Notes: generated by a model not told the origin, from the letters alone. A stretch of DNA of 64,000 nt from an uncultured Eubacteriales bacterium (GCA_900544765.1 UQWI01000013.1:26596-90595), one strand, 5' to 3'; counted from the stretch's first letter, positions 8,222-17,497 are shown. Made by a program: numbers and translations.

Positions 8222-9031
8222 ATGAACGAACGCATAGCAAAGGCCTATGAGGCGCGGCCTAAGCGCTGGATATTCGAGCTGGCCGTCGCCTTCGTGGTCA
8301 TTGCGCTGCTCGTCTGGAGCGGAACGGCCGTGGAGACGGCAGGTACGACGCAGAGCGGCGCAGTAATAGCATGGAATATACTCAAGGGCATCTTTCACCC
8401 GGACACGGATTTGCTCTTCAATTTCACGACACAGGGCGTACCGTACCTGCTGCTGGAGACAATATGCATAGCTTTCCTCGGCACGGTCGTGGGCGCGATA
8501 ATTTCCATCCCTCTGGCCTTCATCTCGGCCTCAAACCTCACCCCGAAGCCCGTGGCTTTCATCGGGCGCATAGCTATCATGGCCATACGCACTGTTCCGG
8601 CCTTCGTATATGGACTCATGTTTATCCGCGTGACCGGCCCAGGCGCTTTTGCAGGACTGCTCACCATGTCGCTGTGCTCTGTCGGTATGGTAAGTAAGAT
8701 GTATATCGAGGCCATTGAGGACTTGGATGTGCACGTGCTCGAGTCACTTGACGCCGCGGGCTGTACCACCTGGCAGAAGATACGTTACGGCATACTGCCG
8801 CAGCTCATGCCGAACTTCGCTTCAACGGCCATATACCGCTTTGATATAAACCTACGCGACGCCACGGTGCTGGGTCTCGTGGGCGCGGGCGGCATAGGCG
8901 CGCCGCTAATCTTCGCTATGAACGCCTACCGCTGGGAGGAGGCCGGTGCCATTCTGGCCGGACTCATAGTGCTGGTGTTGATAATTGAGTGGATTTCGAC
9001 CAAGATAAGGGTCAAACTGGCCAGAGGATAA
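8222..9031 (+). CDS. phnE: phosphonate-type ABC transporter permease (PhnE-like) 2
   Basis: 269 residues, six predicted membrane helices, homologous to the preceding permease. The EAA loop is ESLDAAGCTTWQKIRYGILPQ and the conserved end is INLRDATVLGLVGAGGIGAPL. GGGAGG lies before the ATG. The two permeases differ enough to suggest a heterodimer. The gene is two bases from the 5'-nucleotidase gene, so the nucleotidase belongs to the same transcript. Confidence 0.88.
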   Translation: MNERIAKAYEARPKRWIFELAVAFVVIALLVWSGTAVETAGTTQSGAVIAWNILKGIFHPDTDLLFNFTTQGVPYLLLETICIAFLGTVVGAIISIPLAFISASNLTPKPVAFIGRIAIMAIRTVPAFVYGLMFIRVTGPGAFAGLLTMSLCSVGMVSKMYIEAIEDLDVHVLESLDAAGCTTWQKIRYGILPQLMPNFASTAIYRFDINLRDATVLGLVGAGGIGAPLIFAMNAYRWEEAGAILAGLIVLVLIIEWISTKIRVKLARG

Positions 9032-9033
9032 AC

Positions 9034-10554
9034 ATGTCGAAGGAATTTACAATTTACTATACCTCGGACACACACGGGCACATTTTTCCCGTCAACTACG
9101 CGGCAAATTGCGCTGAAGATGGCGGCCTGCTGAACCTTGCACACAAAGTAAAAAAGGACGGGAACACTCTCGTCCTGGACGGAGGCGACTCGCTGCAAGG
9201 CACGCCGCTGACGCAGTACTACCTGGAAAACCGCAGCGTGTGGCCCGTGCACCCGGTCGCGGCGGCTTTCAACGCCATGGGCCTGGACTGCTTTACCCTG
9301 GGCAACCACGACTTTAATTTCGGCTATGAGGCGCTCAGAGACTTTATTGACGCCATGAACGCCGAGTGCCTTTGCGCAAACCTCACCGACCTGGGCGGTG
9401 AGCTCAGTGTGCGTCCCTGGACGGTCAGAACGCTGGAAAACGGGCTGCGCGTCGGCATAACCGGAGTAGTTACGGACTTCGTGAATGTGTGGGAGCAGCC
9501 CTGCAACATGGAGAACCTGAGGATATCCGACGCCTTTACCGCTGCGGCCAGGGCTTACGAGTACCTGAAAGGGCGTTGTGACGTCACGGTCTGTATCTAT
9601 CACGGAGGCTTCGAGGAGGACCTGAGCACCGGCCGGCTCCTCTCCGACAGTGGTGAGAACGTCGGCTGCAAAATTGCCCGCGAGCTGGGCTATGACATAC
9701 TGCTCACCGGGCATCAGCATATACAGGTCGAGGGCGTGGAGCTGCACGGCACCTACGCCGTACAGCCGCCTGCAAACGCGCCCGCCTGTGTAAAGCTGGA
9801 GGCCAGCGCCGGTGCCGGGCGCGTTCAGTGCTCGTCTGCCATGCTGCAGTCGGGCAATGAGCACAGCGCCGAGCCATATAACACGCTTTGCCCACTGGAA
9901 GAGGCGGTGCAGAGCTGGCTCGACAGCCCTGTGGGGCTGCTGACTGAGAGCGTACCTCCGGAGGGAAAGCTGGACGTTGCTCTATACGGCAGCCGCGTGG
10001 CCGACCTGTTCAACCTGGTACAGCTCGAAACCACCGGCGCGGACATCTCCTGCACCAGCCTTGGCAACGACCCCATAGGGCTTGCGTCTCCGGTGACTAT
10101 GCGCGGCATAACCGCGGCCTATCTCTTCGCCAACACGTTGGTGGTGATGGAGGCCAATGAGGAGACCATTCGGTCCGCTCTTGAGCGCTGTGCCTCGTAT
10201 TTCACTCTGGAAAACGGTACTCCGCGAGTTTCCAACGAGTTCCTGCTGCCAAAGGTGGAACACTATAACTATGATTTCTACGCAGGGATCTCGTATAGCT
10301 TCGATCTGAGGAGGCCCGTGGGCAGCCGCGTGATCTCGCTCACGCTGCCAGACGGATCACCCCTCGGAACCAAAAAGTACAGCCTAGTGACGAGCAATTA
10401 CCGCGCGACTGGTACCGGTGGCTATGGCGCCCTGCGCTGCTGCCGGGTGCTCTGGCGCGGCGGCAGGGAGATGCCTGACCTAACCGCGGAATATGTGCAC
10501 AAACACAGCCCGCTGAATGTATCCAGACGCGGTGAGATGCATGTGCTGTGGTGA
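9034..10554 (+). CDS. 5'-nucleotidase / UDP-sugar hydrolase family metallophosphoesterase
   Basis: 506 residues. The N-terminal calcineurin-like metallophosphoesterase domain carries the metal ligands in YTSDTHGHIFP, LDGGDSLQGTP, LGNHDFNFGYE, and TGHQHIQVEG. The C-terminal domain (about residues 300-506) is the 5'-nucleotidase substrate-binding type. The family hydrolyses 5'-nucleotides, UDP-sugars or cyclic 2',3'-nucleotides. Members are usually exported, but this one has no signal peptide (MSKEFTIYYTSD), so it should act in the cytosol on what the Phn-type importer delivers. The start at 9034 follows AGAGGAT in the end of phnE. Confidence 0.85.
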   Translation: MSKEFTIYYTSDTHGHIFPVNYAANCAEDGGLLNLAHKVKKDGNTLVLDGGDSLQGTPLTQYYLENRSVWPVHPVAAAFNAMGLDCFTLGNHDFNFGYEALRDFIDAMNAECLCANLTDLGGELSVRPWTVRTLENGLRVGITGVVTDFVNVWEQPCNMENLRISDAFTAAARAYEYLKGRCDVTVCIYHGGFEEDLSTGRLLSDSGENVGCKIARELGYDILLTGHQHIQVEGVELHGTYAVQPPANAPACVKLEASAGAGRVQCSSAMLQSGNEHSAEPYNTLCPLEEAVQSWLDSPVGLLTESVPPEGKLDVALYGSRVADLFNLVQLETTGADISCTSLGNDPIGLASPVTMRGITAAYLFANTLVVMEANEETIRSALERCASYFTLENGTPRVSNEFLLPKVEHYNYDFYAGISYSFDLRRPVGSRVISLTLPDGSPLGTKKYSLVTSNYRATGTGGYGALRCCRVLWRGGREMPDLTAEYVHKHSPLNVSRRGEMHVLW

Positions 10555-10626
10555 ATGCGCTTGACGTTCGGCAGAAAATGTGATTTGATTAAAATATGAT
10601 TAGTTTTACTCGAGAGAAGGTGACCC

Positions 10627-11403
10627 ATGGAGCGGTTTGATCTGGCGTCAGAAGCGGTCAGGAGAGCCGGAGCCGCTCTGAGGTCTGGCAGCCTGAAAAA
10701 TGGCGATGTGCACTTCAAGACCGGGTACAAGGACCTGGTCACATATTGGGACAAGCAAATAGAGCAGATGCTGCGCAGAGAGCTGCTTACCGCCTTTCCG
10801 GATGACACAATTGTGGGCGAGGAGTACCCGCCGTCCAATGAGGGACATGCCGGGATGGTGTGGTATATAGACCCCATCGACGGCACGACGAACTTCGTAA
10901 ACCAGCACCGCAACTACGCAATATCAGTGGGATGCTGGTCCGGAAGCGAGCCCCTGTTCGGACTGGTACTGGATGTTGAGCGTGACACGCTCTGTTGGGC
11001 AAAGCCGGGGGCGGGAGCATGGCGAGACAACACGCCGTTGCATGTGTCCGGCTGCACCGATTTGCACGAAATGCTCATGACGACACCGGGAGTACAGTAC
11101 ACTTTTCTGGAGCCGCATGAGTGGCAGGAGAAAATGGTGAAACTGGCCAGAAAAGTGCGCGGCGTGCGCTGCCTCGGTTCGGTTGCACTGGAGCTGTGTG
11201 AGCTGGCAGCAGGAGAGGCTGATCTGTTTGTCACAATGCGTTCGTCGCCCTGGGACCACAACGCTGCGAGAATTATATTGACGGAGGCGGGAGGAGCGAT
11301 AAGCTCTGTGTCAGGTGAATGCCTGCCCATAAACGAAAAGAGCACTGTCCTGGCCGCAAATTCAGTGACAGCATTGAATAAAGTGCTTGATTTCATCAAG
11401 TAA
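10627..11403 (+). CDS. inositol monophosphatase family protein
   Basis: 258 residues, the normal length of the family. All metal-binding motifs are present: GEEYPP (about residue 64), WYIDPIDGTTNFVNQ (about 80-94), and WDHNAARIILTEAGG (about 208-222). The enzyme would dephosphorylate inositol phosphate or similar small phosphate esters using magnesium. It lies 72 bases after the nucleotidase gene, with its own GAGAAGG site, and is followed by a strong terminator, so it is probably the last gene of the importer operon. The context of two phosphatases behind a Phn-type importer supports uptake of an organic phosphate. Confidence 0.88.
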   Translation: MERFDLASEAVRRAGAALRSGSLKNGDVHFKTGYKDLVTYWDKQIEQMLRRELLTAFPDDTIVGEEYPPSNEGHAGMVWYIDPIDGTTNFVNQHRNYAISVGCWSGSEPLFGLVLDVERDTLCWAKPGAGAWRDNTPLHVSGCTDLHEMLMTTPGVQYTFLEPHEWQEKMVKLARKVRGVRCLGSVALELCELAAGEADLFVTMRSSPWDHNAARIILTEAGGAISSVSGECLPINEKSTVLAANSVTALNKVLDFIK

Positions 11404-11420
11404 AGCATCCAATAACAGAC

Positions 11421-11471
11421 AAAAGCAGCGCTTTCATTCAACGTAAGGATGAAAGCGCTGCTTTCGTTTTT
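11421..11471 (+). terminator. Rho-independent terminator of the phn-type operon
   Basis: AAAGCAGCGCTTTCAT pairs with ATGAAAGCGCTGCTTT, giving a perfect 16 bp stem, followed by CGTTTTT. Confidence 0.9.
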
Positions 11472-11582
11472 CAGACTGAGGCAGATGCTCTTTTGCATAA
11501 AGTCAAAACTGTACGCTGCCGGAACAGCGAATGTGATTTATGTGTTCAGCAGTAATACTATATTCTGTTGAGCCGCATCGTT

Positions 11583-13010
11583 TCAGTCACTTATCATGGT
11601 ACGGACATCTGCGAGAAACTTTTTCTTGCCTTCTTCACTTGAATAAACGCCGTGGCCGCCTGAGTATTCGCGCATTATCAGATTTTGCTTTGGCAGACCT
11701 GCGTGGCTGAAGATGTATCTGGTATTTCCAAGCAAGGTACACAAGTCATACCTGCCGGACGCAACCAAAACTTTCATATCGGGCATACGGTTCATTGCAT
11801 TTTTGAGGCAATCCATGTTGCTCAGGTTATACGAAGAACTATAGCTCCAGCCATCGTTTACATTTATGTTTCCAGTATAGTACAGGCGCTGCCCGTTAAG
11901 AGACAACTTTTCGGCGAGCTTGCCATTCATTAACAGAAGCGGTATATTGTTGTTTCCTACCACGTTATATGCTTTGGCAAGCGGCTGAGCAACTCTTCCG
12001 TCATATATGTCTACCCGCTTCCCTTCAGACGCAATGACCTGTGTCATAAAATCTTCTACGTCGTTGAGTCTGAGCCTGGTCTTTACGAAATAGGAAGGGT
12101 CCATGCCGGTGAACTCACCAAGCTTGATTGCCAGCCGTGATATTTCCTCTTCCGTGCATTCTTCACCTTCGAATAGTGCTGGCGTCAGGTCTTTGGCAGC
12201 AAATCTCCAGGCGCTTTCTACAAAATCTGCTTCACTTACATAAGAGCCAAATTTATCGTGGTTGTGATACCAGTTTACAGCTGCCATTGTAGGCAATGCG
12301 CTTGTGAGCAAATCAAGCTTTGGGTCGCAACAATTTCCGTTCCCGTCAATAGAGAGCGCAACTCCTATGAGGACAACGCCTGAAATTTTCAGACCCAGCA
12401 TCATACGGTTTCCATACATGGGATTTCTGCCGAACTCTTCAAGCAGCCTGCTTACACGGACTGTGCCATAGCTTTCTCCAACTAGGTAAACAGGGCTGTC
12501 CCAACGCCGGTGTGCTCGAATCCAGTCGAGAACCGCATAGGCGTTGCTCCTGGCGTCACCGTCAAGCGAATAGTATTTGTCCTTGCTTTTGTTGTTTAGG
12601 AGCCGTGAAAAACCTACGCCCACAGGGTCTACAAAAACCAGATCACATATGTCCAGCAAGCAGTGCCGGTCCTCCACAAGCTCGTTGACCTGGGTCATGC
12701 CATCTGCATCTTTCTTCATCTGATATGGACCAAAACATTCCAGGTTAAGGACAGAAGTTGCACTTCCAGGCCCGCCATTCCACAGAAACATCACTGGCCT
12801 TCTTTCGTCAGTGTCTTTCGTGTAGGCAATAGTGTTAATAACAGCCTCTGCACAGCCGTTTTCGTCGTAGAAAACATGGTCCTCAACAAAACTCTTCACA
12901 ATAAATGACCCGGAAGCATGTTCAAAGCTGTGCTTTGCAACAGAGCTCATTTTTGTGAATACCTCATTGTTATATATTGCGGGTATTGCCATTTGCCACA
13001 TCAACCTCAT
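11583..13010 (-). CDS. S10 family serine carboxypeptidase, cytosolic (paralogue 1)
   Basis: 475 residues from the first ATG; an ATG at 13001 or 12992 is also possible. Family S10 features: oxyanion region FLWNGGPGSATS, catalytic serine in VGESYGTVR, catalytic aspartate in ASGRYDLCT, and histidine in YSGGHGVYS near the C-terminus. S10 enzymes remove C-terminal residues from peptides; some act as acyltransferases or amidases. There is no signal peptide or lipobox, which is unusual for a family that is mostly secreted or vacuolar. It is 11 bases downstream of the M14 carboxypeptidase gene and shares its promoter. Two further paralogues are at 20153 and 21611. Confidence 0.85.
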   Translation of the reverse strand: MRLMWQMAIPAIYNNEVFTKMSSVAKHSFEHASGSFIVKSFVEDHVFYDENGCAEAVINTIAYTKDTDERRPVMFLWNGGPGSATSVLNLECFGPYQMKKDADGMTQVNELVEDRHCLLDICDLVFVDPVGVGFSRLLNNKSKDKYYSLDGDARSNAYAVLDWIRAHRRWDSPVYLVGESYGTVRVSRLLEEFGRNPMYGNRMMLGLKISGVVLIGVALSIDGNGNCCDPKLDLLTSALPTMAAVNWYHNHDKFGSYVSEADFVESAWRFAAKDLTPALFEGEECTEEEISRLAIKLGEFTGMDPSYFVKTRLRLNDVEDFMTQVIASEGKRVDIYDGRVAQPLAKAYNVVGNNNIPLLLMNGKLAEKLSLNGQRLYYTGNINVNDGWSYSSSYNLSNMDCLKNAMNRMPDMKVLVASGRYDLCTLLGNTRYIFSHAGLPKQNLIMREYSGGHGVYSSEEGKKKFLADVRTMISD

Positions 13011-13021
13011 TTCACAACTGC

Positions 13022-14662
13022 TTATGTATCAAAGATAAGCGACTGTATTCCCGCTGTTTCACTTTCTATCAGAATTTCATAGCTGCTATAGCCGGTTTTC
13101 GGCAAGCTCCAGCTTGCTTTCAATACCTGCTTACCGTTGATAACTGGAAGAGCGTCTCTTATAAGCACGTCTTGGCAACCCTGAGAAATACCCGATACCT
13201 GAACCATGCCGGTCCCGCATGCTCCACTCTGGTGTGCATGGAATGATTTCGTGGAAGGGAAGAGGCCGACATTTTCAATTTCTGACGTTGCAGTGCTGCC
13301 GTCTACGGAAAATGATTTCAGCTTTATGTTTGCTGCAGCCGCAATGTTTCCCAGATAAAAGTGATATTGCATGCGTGACTCATTTTCAACATAGTCTTCA
13401 GGCAAATTCCATATTGTGTTTGTATCGCTGGAATTCTTCCATCCACCTATTTCGATCTGACCGAATTGGGGATGCACATAATTGTGCCATTTCATGAACA
13501 GCCTGTCCGCATTGTGCTCCTCATCCCACTTTACGAGCCGTTGATGATGATGCACAACTTCCTCTTCACTAGACAGTTCGTTCATCCACATCATACTCTT
13601 GTGCTCTTCGGCCTGTTCTTCCTTGTTTGTATAAAGCTGCTTAAGCGAACCAAGTTCAGAGCACCATGCGGGTATTCCGAGCTCATAATAGAGCCAGGTC
13701 GTATATGAACCAGGAGCCGGACGAACTGCCTCGACAGGAAAAATATCTCGCACTTGATACCCACTTTCCCTAGCCAGTTCTTCTCCAAGATTGTACATGA
13801 GGTCAGAGTCTTCTTTATTTGACTCCAGATGCTTGCAGAACTCCATGGGAGCTATATGTGTTCCCATATTTGAATGCGTATCTACTGCCATTACGATTTC
13901 AGGGTGTGCGAGGACAAAATAAGCCAGAGCCCTGGTTTCACAGTCCATAAGCGGATAATCGCCTCCGGACGGACGCAAGGTGACGCCTATAGCGTCCTTC
14001 TTCCAATCGAAAGGAAAGGAGCGGTTGGGGTCTATATCGCATTCGCATCTGGATTCAACAAAGGCAGGTTCCGAGCTGCCTTGATAAAAGCCTTCTGGAA
14101 TTAAATCATATCTCAGTGCTCCGTCAGGCACGGGCATCCCCGGCCATATTCTGAAAAGAACATTGTTGTCAAGCTTGCTGGCGTAAAAACTGCCCTCGGG
14201 ATTGAGCCTCCGCATATATCGAACAGCGCCATCGCCATCAACATCTGCCCGTCTCACACCGTCCTCTTTTTCATGAAAGGGCCTAAGCGAGCCGCGATAG
14301 AACTCATCAGTTGTGAGGTTCATCTCAGCCGCGTCTACATTTATTCTGGGAATACAATATATGACTTTGTCAGTCAGAAGAGTTTTGATTTGTTCGTCGG
14401 TCGCACTATGCTCCAGCAATTCATTGATAGTATAGAGAACCGCGCATGATGACATCAGTTCTGCACTGTGAATATTTCCGGTAAGCAGCACGGCAGGTTT
14501 CTTTCCTTGCCCAATTGTAAGAGAGACTAGCGGGATGTCCCGGCCTTCATAGGATTTCCCTATACTTCCCAGTGTGCACACTTCAGGGTATTTACTTGCC
14601 CAAAATGTAAGCAATTCCAAGATTTCGTCATACAAATAATAGTGTGATGGGTTAAAGTTCAC
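13022..14662 (-). CDS. M14 family zinc carboxypeptidase
   Basis: 546 residues. The GTG start at 14662 follows AAGGAGAGG at good spacing. The M14 zinc site is visible: GNIHSAEL (H-x-x-E) at about residue 62, and the third ligand in AVDTHSNMGTH. The catalytic glutamate is probably in the GIPAWCSELGS region. A C-terminal beta-domain of about 100 residues follows. The enzyme would cleave C-terminal residues from peptides. It lacks a signal peptide. It is the first gene of a two-gene operon with the S10 gene, transcribed divergently from the GntR gene, with a clear promoter at 14787-14816. Confidence 0.85.
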   Translation of the reverse strand: MNFNPSHYYLYDEILELLTFWASKYPEVCTLGSIGKSYEGRDIPLVSLTIGQGKKPAVLLTGNIHSAELMSSCAVLYTINELLEHSATDEQIKTLLTDKVIYCIPRINVDAAEMNLTTDEFYRGSLRPFHEKEDGVRRADVDGDGAVRYMRRLNPEGSFYASKLDNNVLFRIWPGMPVPDGALRYDLIPEGFYQGSSEPAFVESRCECDIDPNRSFPFDWKKDAIGVTLRPSGGDYPLMDCETRALAYFVLAHPEIVMAVDTHSNMGTHIAPMEFCKHLESNKEDSDLMYNLGEELARESGYQVRDIFPVEAVRPAPGSYTTWLYYELGIPAWCSELGSLKQLYTNKEEQAEEHKSMMWMNELSSEEEVVHHHQRLVKWDEEHNADRLFMKWHNYVHPQFGQIEIGGWKNSSDTNTIWNLPEDYVENESRMQYHFYLGNIAAAANIKLKSFSVDGSTATSEIENVGLFPSTKSFHAHQSGACGTGMVQVSGISQGCQDVLIRDALPVINGKQVLKASWSLPKTGYSSYEILIESETAGIQSLIFDT

Positions 14663-14750
14663 CGTTTTCCTCTCCTTTCAATATATCGGAATCAACTTGC
14701 CAGGTCAAGCAAACCTGTGTGCCCCATAACCATTCGATAAAGCGCGGTGT

Positions 14751-14816
14751 ATGTGATTCAATCACATCGTCAACTTCTTTAAACTGATAATATCTCTGAT
14801 GCTATCAGTTTGTCAA
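14751..14816 (-). promoter_or_regulatory. promoter and candidate GntR operators of the M14-S10 operon
   Basis: On the minus strand TTGACA (14816-14811) is followed after 18 bases by TATTAT (14792-14787). The inverted repeat ACTGATA/TATCAGT (14783-14789 and 14803-14809) overlaps the spacer and -10. A perfect 17-base palindrome, ATGTGATTCAATCACAT, lies downstream at 14751-14767. Both are likely sites for the adjacent GntR regulator. Confidence 0.7.
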
Positions 14817-14852
14817 GCGTTTTATGGCACCGCTAATCTAATTACATGCACT

Positions 14853-14892
14853 GATGATATCACTTGCTATATTCAGCACACAATGCTATAAT
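14853..14892 (+). promoter_or_regulatory. promoter of the GntR gene
   Basis: TTGCTA (14864-14869), a 17-base spacer, TATAAT (14887-14892). A TGATGATATCA element overlaps the upstream edge of the -35 and resembles the operator half-sites across the intergenic region, suggesting autoregulation. Confidence 0.7.
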
Positions 14893-14924
14893 CGAAGTAT
14901 GGGAGCAAGTGAGGAGGTGATCTG

Positions 14925-15497
14925 ATGAAGGAAAAACTATCAGATATTATTTACAACGCCATTCTGAAGGACATTGTCACTGGGGTATATACGTCGCGCG
15001 ATTTTATCAGTGAGGCTCAGATTGCAGCAAAATACGGAGTCAGCAAAGCCCCTGTAAAGGAGGCAATGCACATTCTGGCAAGCGAGGGCTTCTTGGTCAG
15101 CTATCCCAAGCGAGGGTATATGATAAATGTTTACACTGTAGAGGAAATAAATAAAATTCAGGAAGTTCGCCGTGTGCTGGAAGAGCTGGCTGTTAGAAAA
15201 GCAATTGCTCTGGCATCTGACGAAGAATTGAGTGCGCTTCGCTTTTATCGTAAGGAAAATGAACTGCAATACCGTCCAGGTGAAACTATCAACACCAAAT
15301 TTCACATGGGAATAGCAAAACTGGCGGGGAACAGCTTCCTCGAGGAGACGCTTTACCCCCTGCTTCTTAAGGCATCTGTCTACAACATCACCGGCAAGCC
15401 GGATGTTGAGAATTTTGACCACATAGTGGATGCCATGCTGGCTCGGGACGCGGACCAAGCTGTCAAATGCCTTATAGACGATATCTGCTTCATGTGA
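14925..15497 (+). CDS. GntR-family transcriptional regulator (FCD-type)
   Basis: 190 residues. The winged helix-turn-helix spans residues 1-75 (ILKDIVTGVYTSRDFISEAQ, then VSKAPVKEAMHILASEGFL). The rest is a helical FCD-type ligand domain with INTKFHMGIAKLAGNSFLEE. At 190 residues it is shorter than usual (about 220), so the effector domain is compact. GAGGAGGTGAT precedes the ATG. It lies between the two arms of the peptidase locus (M14-S10 to the left, aminotransferase operon to the right), and both arms have TTGACA-18-TATTAT promoters with TATCA-type elements, so it is the probable regulator of the whole locus. Confidence 0.88.
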   Translation: MKEKLSDIIYNAILKDIVTGVYTSRDFISEAQIAAKYGVSKAPVKEAMHILASEGFLVSYPKRGYMINVYTVEEINKIQEVRRVLEELAVRKAIALASDEELSALRFYRKENELQYRPGETINTKFHMGIAKLAGNSFLEETLYPLLLKASVYNITGKPDVENFDHIVDAMLARDADQAVKCLIDDICFM

Positions 15498-15563
15498 GAC
15501 AGAATTTCTCGGTAATACGAGGTGTTTTGCATAATTTTTAAAACAAAATACATACGCTACCAA

Positions 15564-15606
15564 AAAAACTGCTCGACGCTGGTTTCCGGCATAACGGGCA
15601 GTTTTT
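15564..15606 (+). terminator. terminator of the GntR gene
   Basis: AAAAACTGC and GCAGTTTTT form the arms of a hairpin with a long loop, the right arm ending in the T-run. Confidence 0.65.
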
Positions 15607-15627
15607 GTCTTTTCTCAACAAAAGAGC

Positions 15628-15657
15628 TTGACAATCTGGTGTTATCACTGGTATTAT
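15628..15657 (+). promoter_or_regulatory. promoter of the aminotransferase-S10 operon
   Basis: TTGACA (15628-15633), an 18-base spacer, TATTAT (15652-15657). The -35, spacer length and -10 are the same as in the divergent M14-S10 promoter. GGTGTTATCAC in the spacer resembles the GntR operator elements there. Confidence 0.7.
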
Positions 15658-15774
15658 TACAACATCTAAAGATATTACTGATATGCTTACATATGGCCGA
15701 TTCGCCCGCTAACGAGGCGGCAGGCCAAAGCCATACTTGCAGATGGAATGCATTAATAAAAATTAAGGAAGAAT

Positions 15775-16965
15775 ATGAAGAATATCAATAACATCAGCGA
15801 AGAATTCAGGACCCATTTCCCGGTGACAAAGGAGTGGGCGTATTTTGAAACGGCCAGCACAGGCCTGATTCCTGATTTTGTTTATAACGGTGTACGGAGA
15901 TACATAGATAGCCGCTACTTTCGCGGGGGTGATTCTGTCTGGCAGTACGCGGACGGAGACGTCAACACGTTGGAGATGATGCAGCGATCCAAGAAGGCTC
16001 TGGCCGCCATGATACACGGCAGGGCAGAGGACATAACCTTCGGACAGAGCTCGACGCAACTGTTCACGCTGATTACCGATGGGATTGATTACTCTCCTGC
16101 AGACAACGTGGTGACCGTGCGTAACGGCTGGATTGGCGGGAGATACGCATGGCAGAAGCGACAGGCTGACGGCCTGGAGGTGAGATTTGTAGAGTCCCAA
16201 AACGGAGCTGTGACTGCTCAAATGCTTATTGATGCATGCGACAGCCATACACGTGTTGTCTCTGTTAACTTGGTTGAAAGCGCCACCGGATATCGAATTG
16301 ATATTGACACATTGGGTGAGTGGTGCTGTGAACACAATGTGCTGCTGGCTGTGGACGCGGTGCAGGCTCTGGGTGTGCTGAACGTTGACGTGGCGCGTTC
16401 ACACATTGATTTCCTTGTGGGCAACGACTACAAATGGATGATGAACTTTTGCGGAACGGGATACGCCTATGTCAGCCATAAAGTACGCGATATGGTGAAA
16501 CATTGGGGGGCTGGCTGGATGTCCGATACCGACAGGTTTGACACCAGAAAAGAGCATATTTCCCTGCGTGATGATGCAGGCCGCTTTGAGATTGGTCACC
16601 AGAACACAGGCGGTATTTATGGATTGGGGCTGGTGGCGTCTAGACTGGTTGCTCTTGGTCAGGACAATATTGAGGCATATGTGCTGGAGCTGGCAGAATA
16701 CTTCCGTCAGCGGGCGCGAGCAACCGGCGGTATAAGAATGAGTTATGACTTTCCCAGCAGTAATTGCAGCCAGATTGTGTCTGTAAGCCTGGCGCCGCAC
16801 TTGCGTGTTACAGATGAGGATTTTAAAGCGGCCAAGGTGTTTACACGCATCAATGCAGCTGACGGCGATGGATGGAGGGAGATAAGAGTCGGATTTCATT
16901 ACTATAACAACCGCGAAGACATTGACAGATTTTTTGAGGTAATCAATCAAAACAGAGACAAATAA
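15775..16965 (+). CDS. class V PLP-dependent aminotransferase / cysteine desulfurase-like enzyme
   Basis: 396 residues. Fold type I class V aminotransferase of the isopenicillin-N-epimerase/desulfurase group: EWAYFETASTGLIP at the N-terminus, TFGQSSTQLF, HTRVVSVNLVESATGYRIDI, DAVQALGVLNVDV, and the PLP-binding lysine in VGNDYKWMMNFCGTGY. It could be an aminotransferase, epimerase or beta-lyase; the sequence does not decide. AAGGAA precedes the ATG. It heads the plus-strand operon running to 23130, with a RidA protein 23 bases downstream. RidA proteins remove reactive enamines made by PLP enzymes, so the two probably act in sequence on amino acids released by the carboxypeptidases. Confidence 0.85.
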   Translation: MKNINNISEEFRTHFPVTKEWAYFETASTGLIPDFVYNGVRRYIDSRYFRGGDSVWQYADGDVNTLEMMQRSKKALAAMIHGRAEDITFGQSSTQLFTLITDGIDYSPADNVVTVRNGWIGGRYAWQKRQADGLEVRFVESQNGAVTAQMLIDACDSHTRVVSVNLVESATGYRIDIDTLGEWCCEHNVLLAVDAVQALGVLNVDVARSHIDFLVGNDYKWMMNFCGTGYAYVSHKVRDMVKHWGAGWMSDTDRFDTRKEHISLRDDAGRFEIGHQNTGGIYGLGLVASRLVALGQDNIEAYVLELAEYFRQRARATGGIRMSYDFPSSNCSQIVSVSLAPHLRVTDEDFKAAKVFTRINAADGDGWREIRVGFHYYNNREDIDRFFEVINQNRDK

Positions 16966-16988
16966 TTACAGAGAGGATAGTGAATGTT

Positions 16989-17456
16989 ATGCATGAAGTT
17001 GAAAAGGACCTTGAGAAATTAGGCATTACTTTGGATGCAGGTCCGGAGCCGATGGCCAATTATGTCAGTGTACAAAAAGCCGGCAGCCTGTGGTTCTTCT
17101 CTGGCGCGGGTCCTTTTAAAGACGGAAAGCCGGCAGTGGAAGGCAGGCTGGGAGAGAACCTGAACACAGAAGAGGGATATCAAGCCGCACGTCTCGCAGG
17201 TATCAACCTCCTGGCTGTCCTGAAGAGGGAGCTCTGCGGCAACTGGGACAGGCTGGAGCAGATTGTCAAATTGCAGGGGTTTGTCAGCAGCACACCGGAT
17301 TTTTATGAGCAGCCTAAAGTTATCAACGGCACATCAGATTTGTTCGTCGAAGTGCTGGGAGAAAAAGGACGCCATGCGAGAACGGCAGTAGGCACAAATG
17401 TGCTGCCTTTTAAAATACCCCTTGAGGTTGAAATGATTGTCATGGTAAAGGAGTAA
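16989..17456 (+). CDS. RidA (YjgF/YER057c/UK114) family enamine/imine deaminase
   Basis: 155 residues from the ATG at 16989; a GTG at 16980 is three bases from GAGAGG and would add three residues. The start at MHEVEKDLEKLGITL fits family alignments. Family motifs: LWFFSGAGPFKDGKP, and the catalytic arginine in GRHARTAVGTNVLPF. RidA proteins hydrolyse 2-aminoacrylate and similar imines. The length (about 155) is that of the longer RidA subgroup often found in catabolic operons. Placed directly behind the PLP enzyme and before an amidohydrolase, it probably processes an unstable enamine intermediate of the pathway. Confidence 0.85.
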   Translation: MHEVEKDLEKLGITLDAGPEPMANYVSVQKAGSLWFFSGAGPFKDGKPAVEGRLGENLNTEEGYQAARLAGINLLAVLKRELCGNWDRLEQIVKLQGFVSSTPDFYEQPKVINGTSDLFVEVLGEKGRHARTAVGTNVLPFKIPLEVEMIVMVKE

Positions 17457-17497
17457 TACTTCACATCAGCGCTCAAATTTAGCCAGGGGGTGATAAC

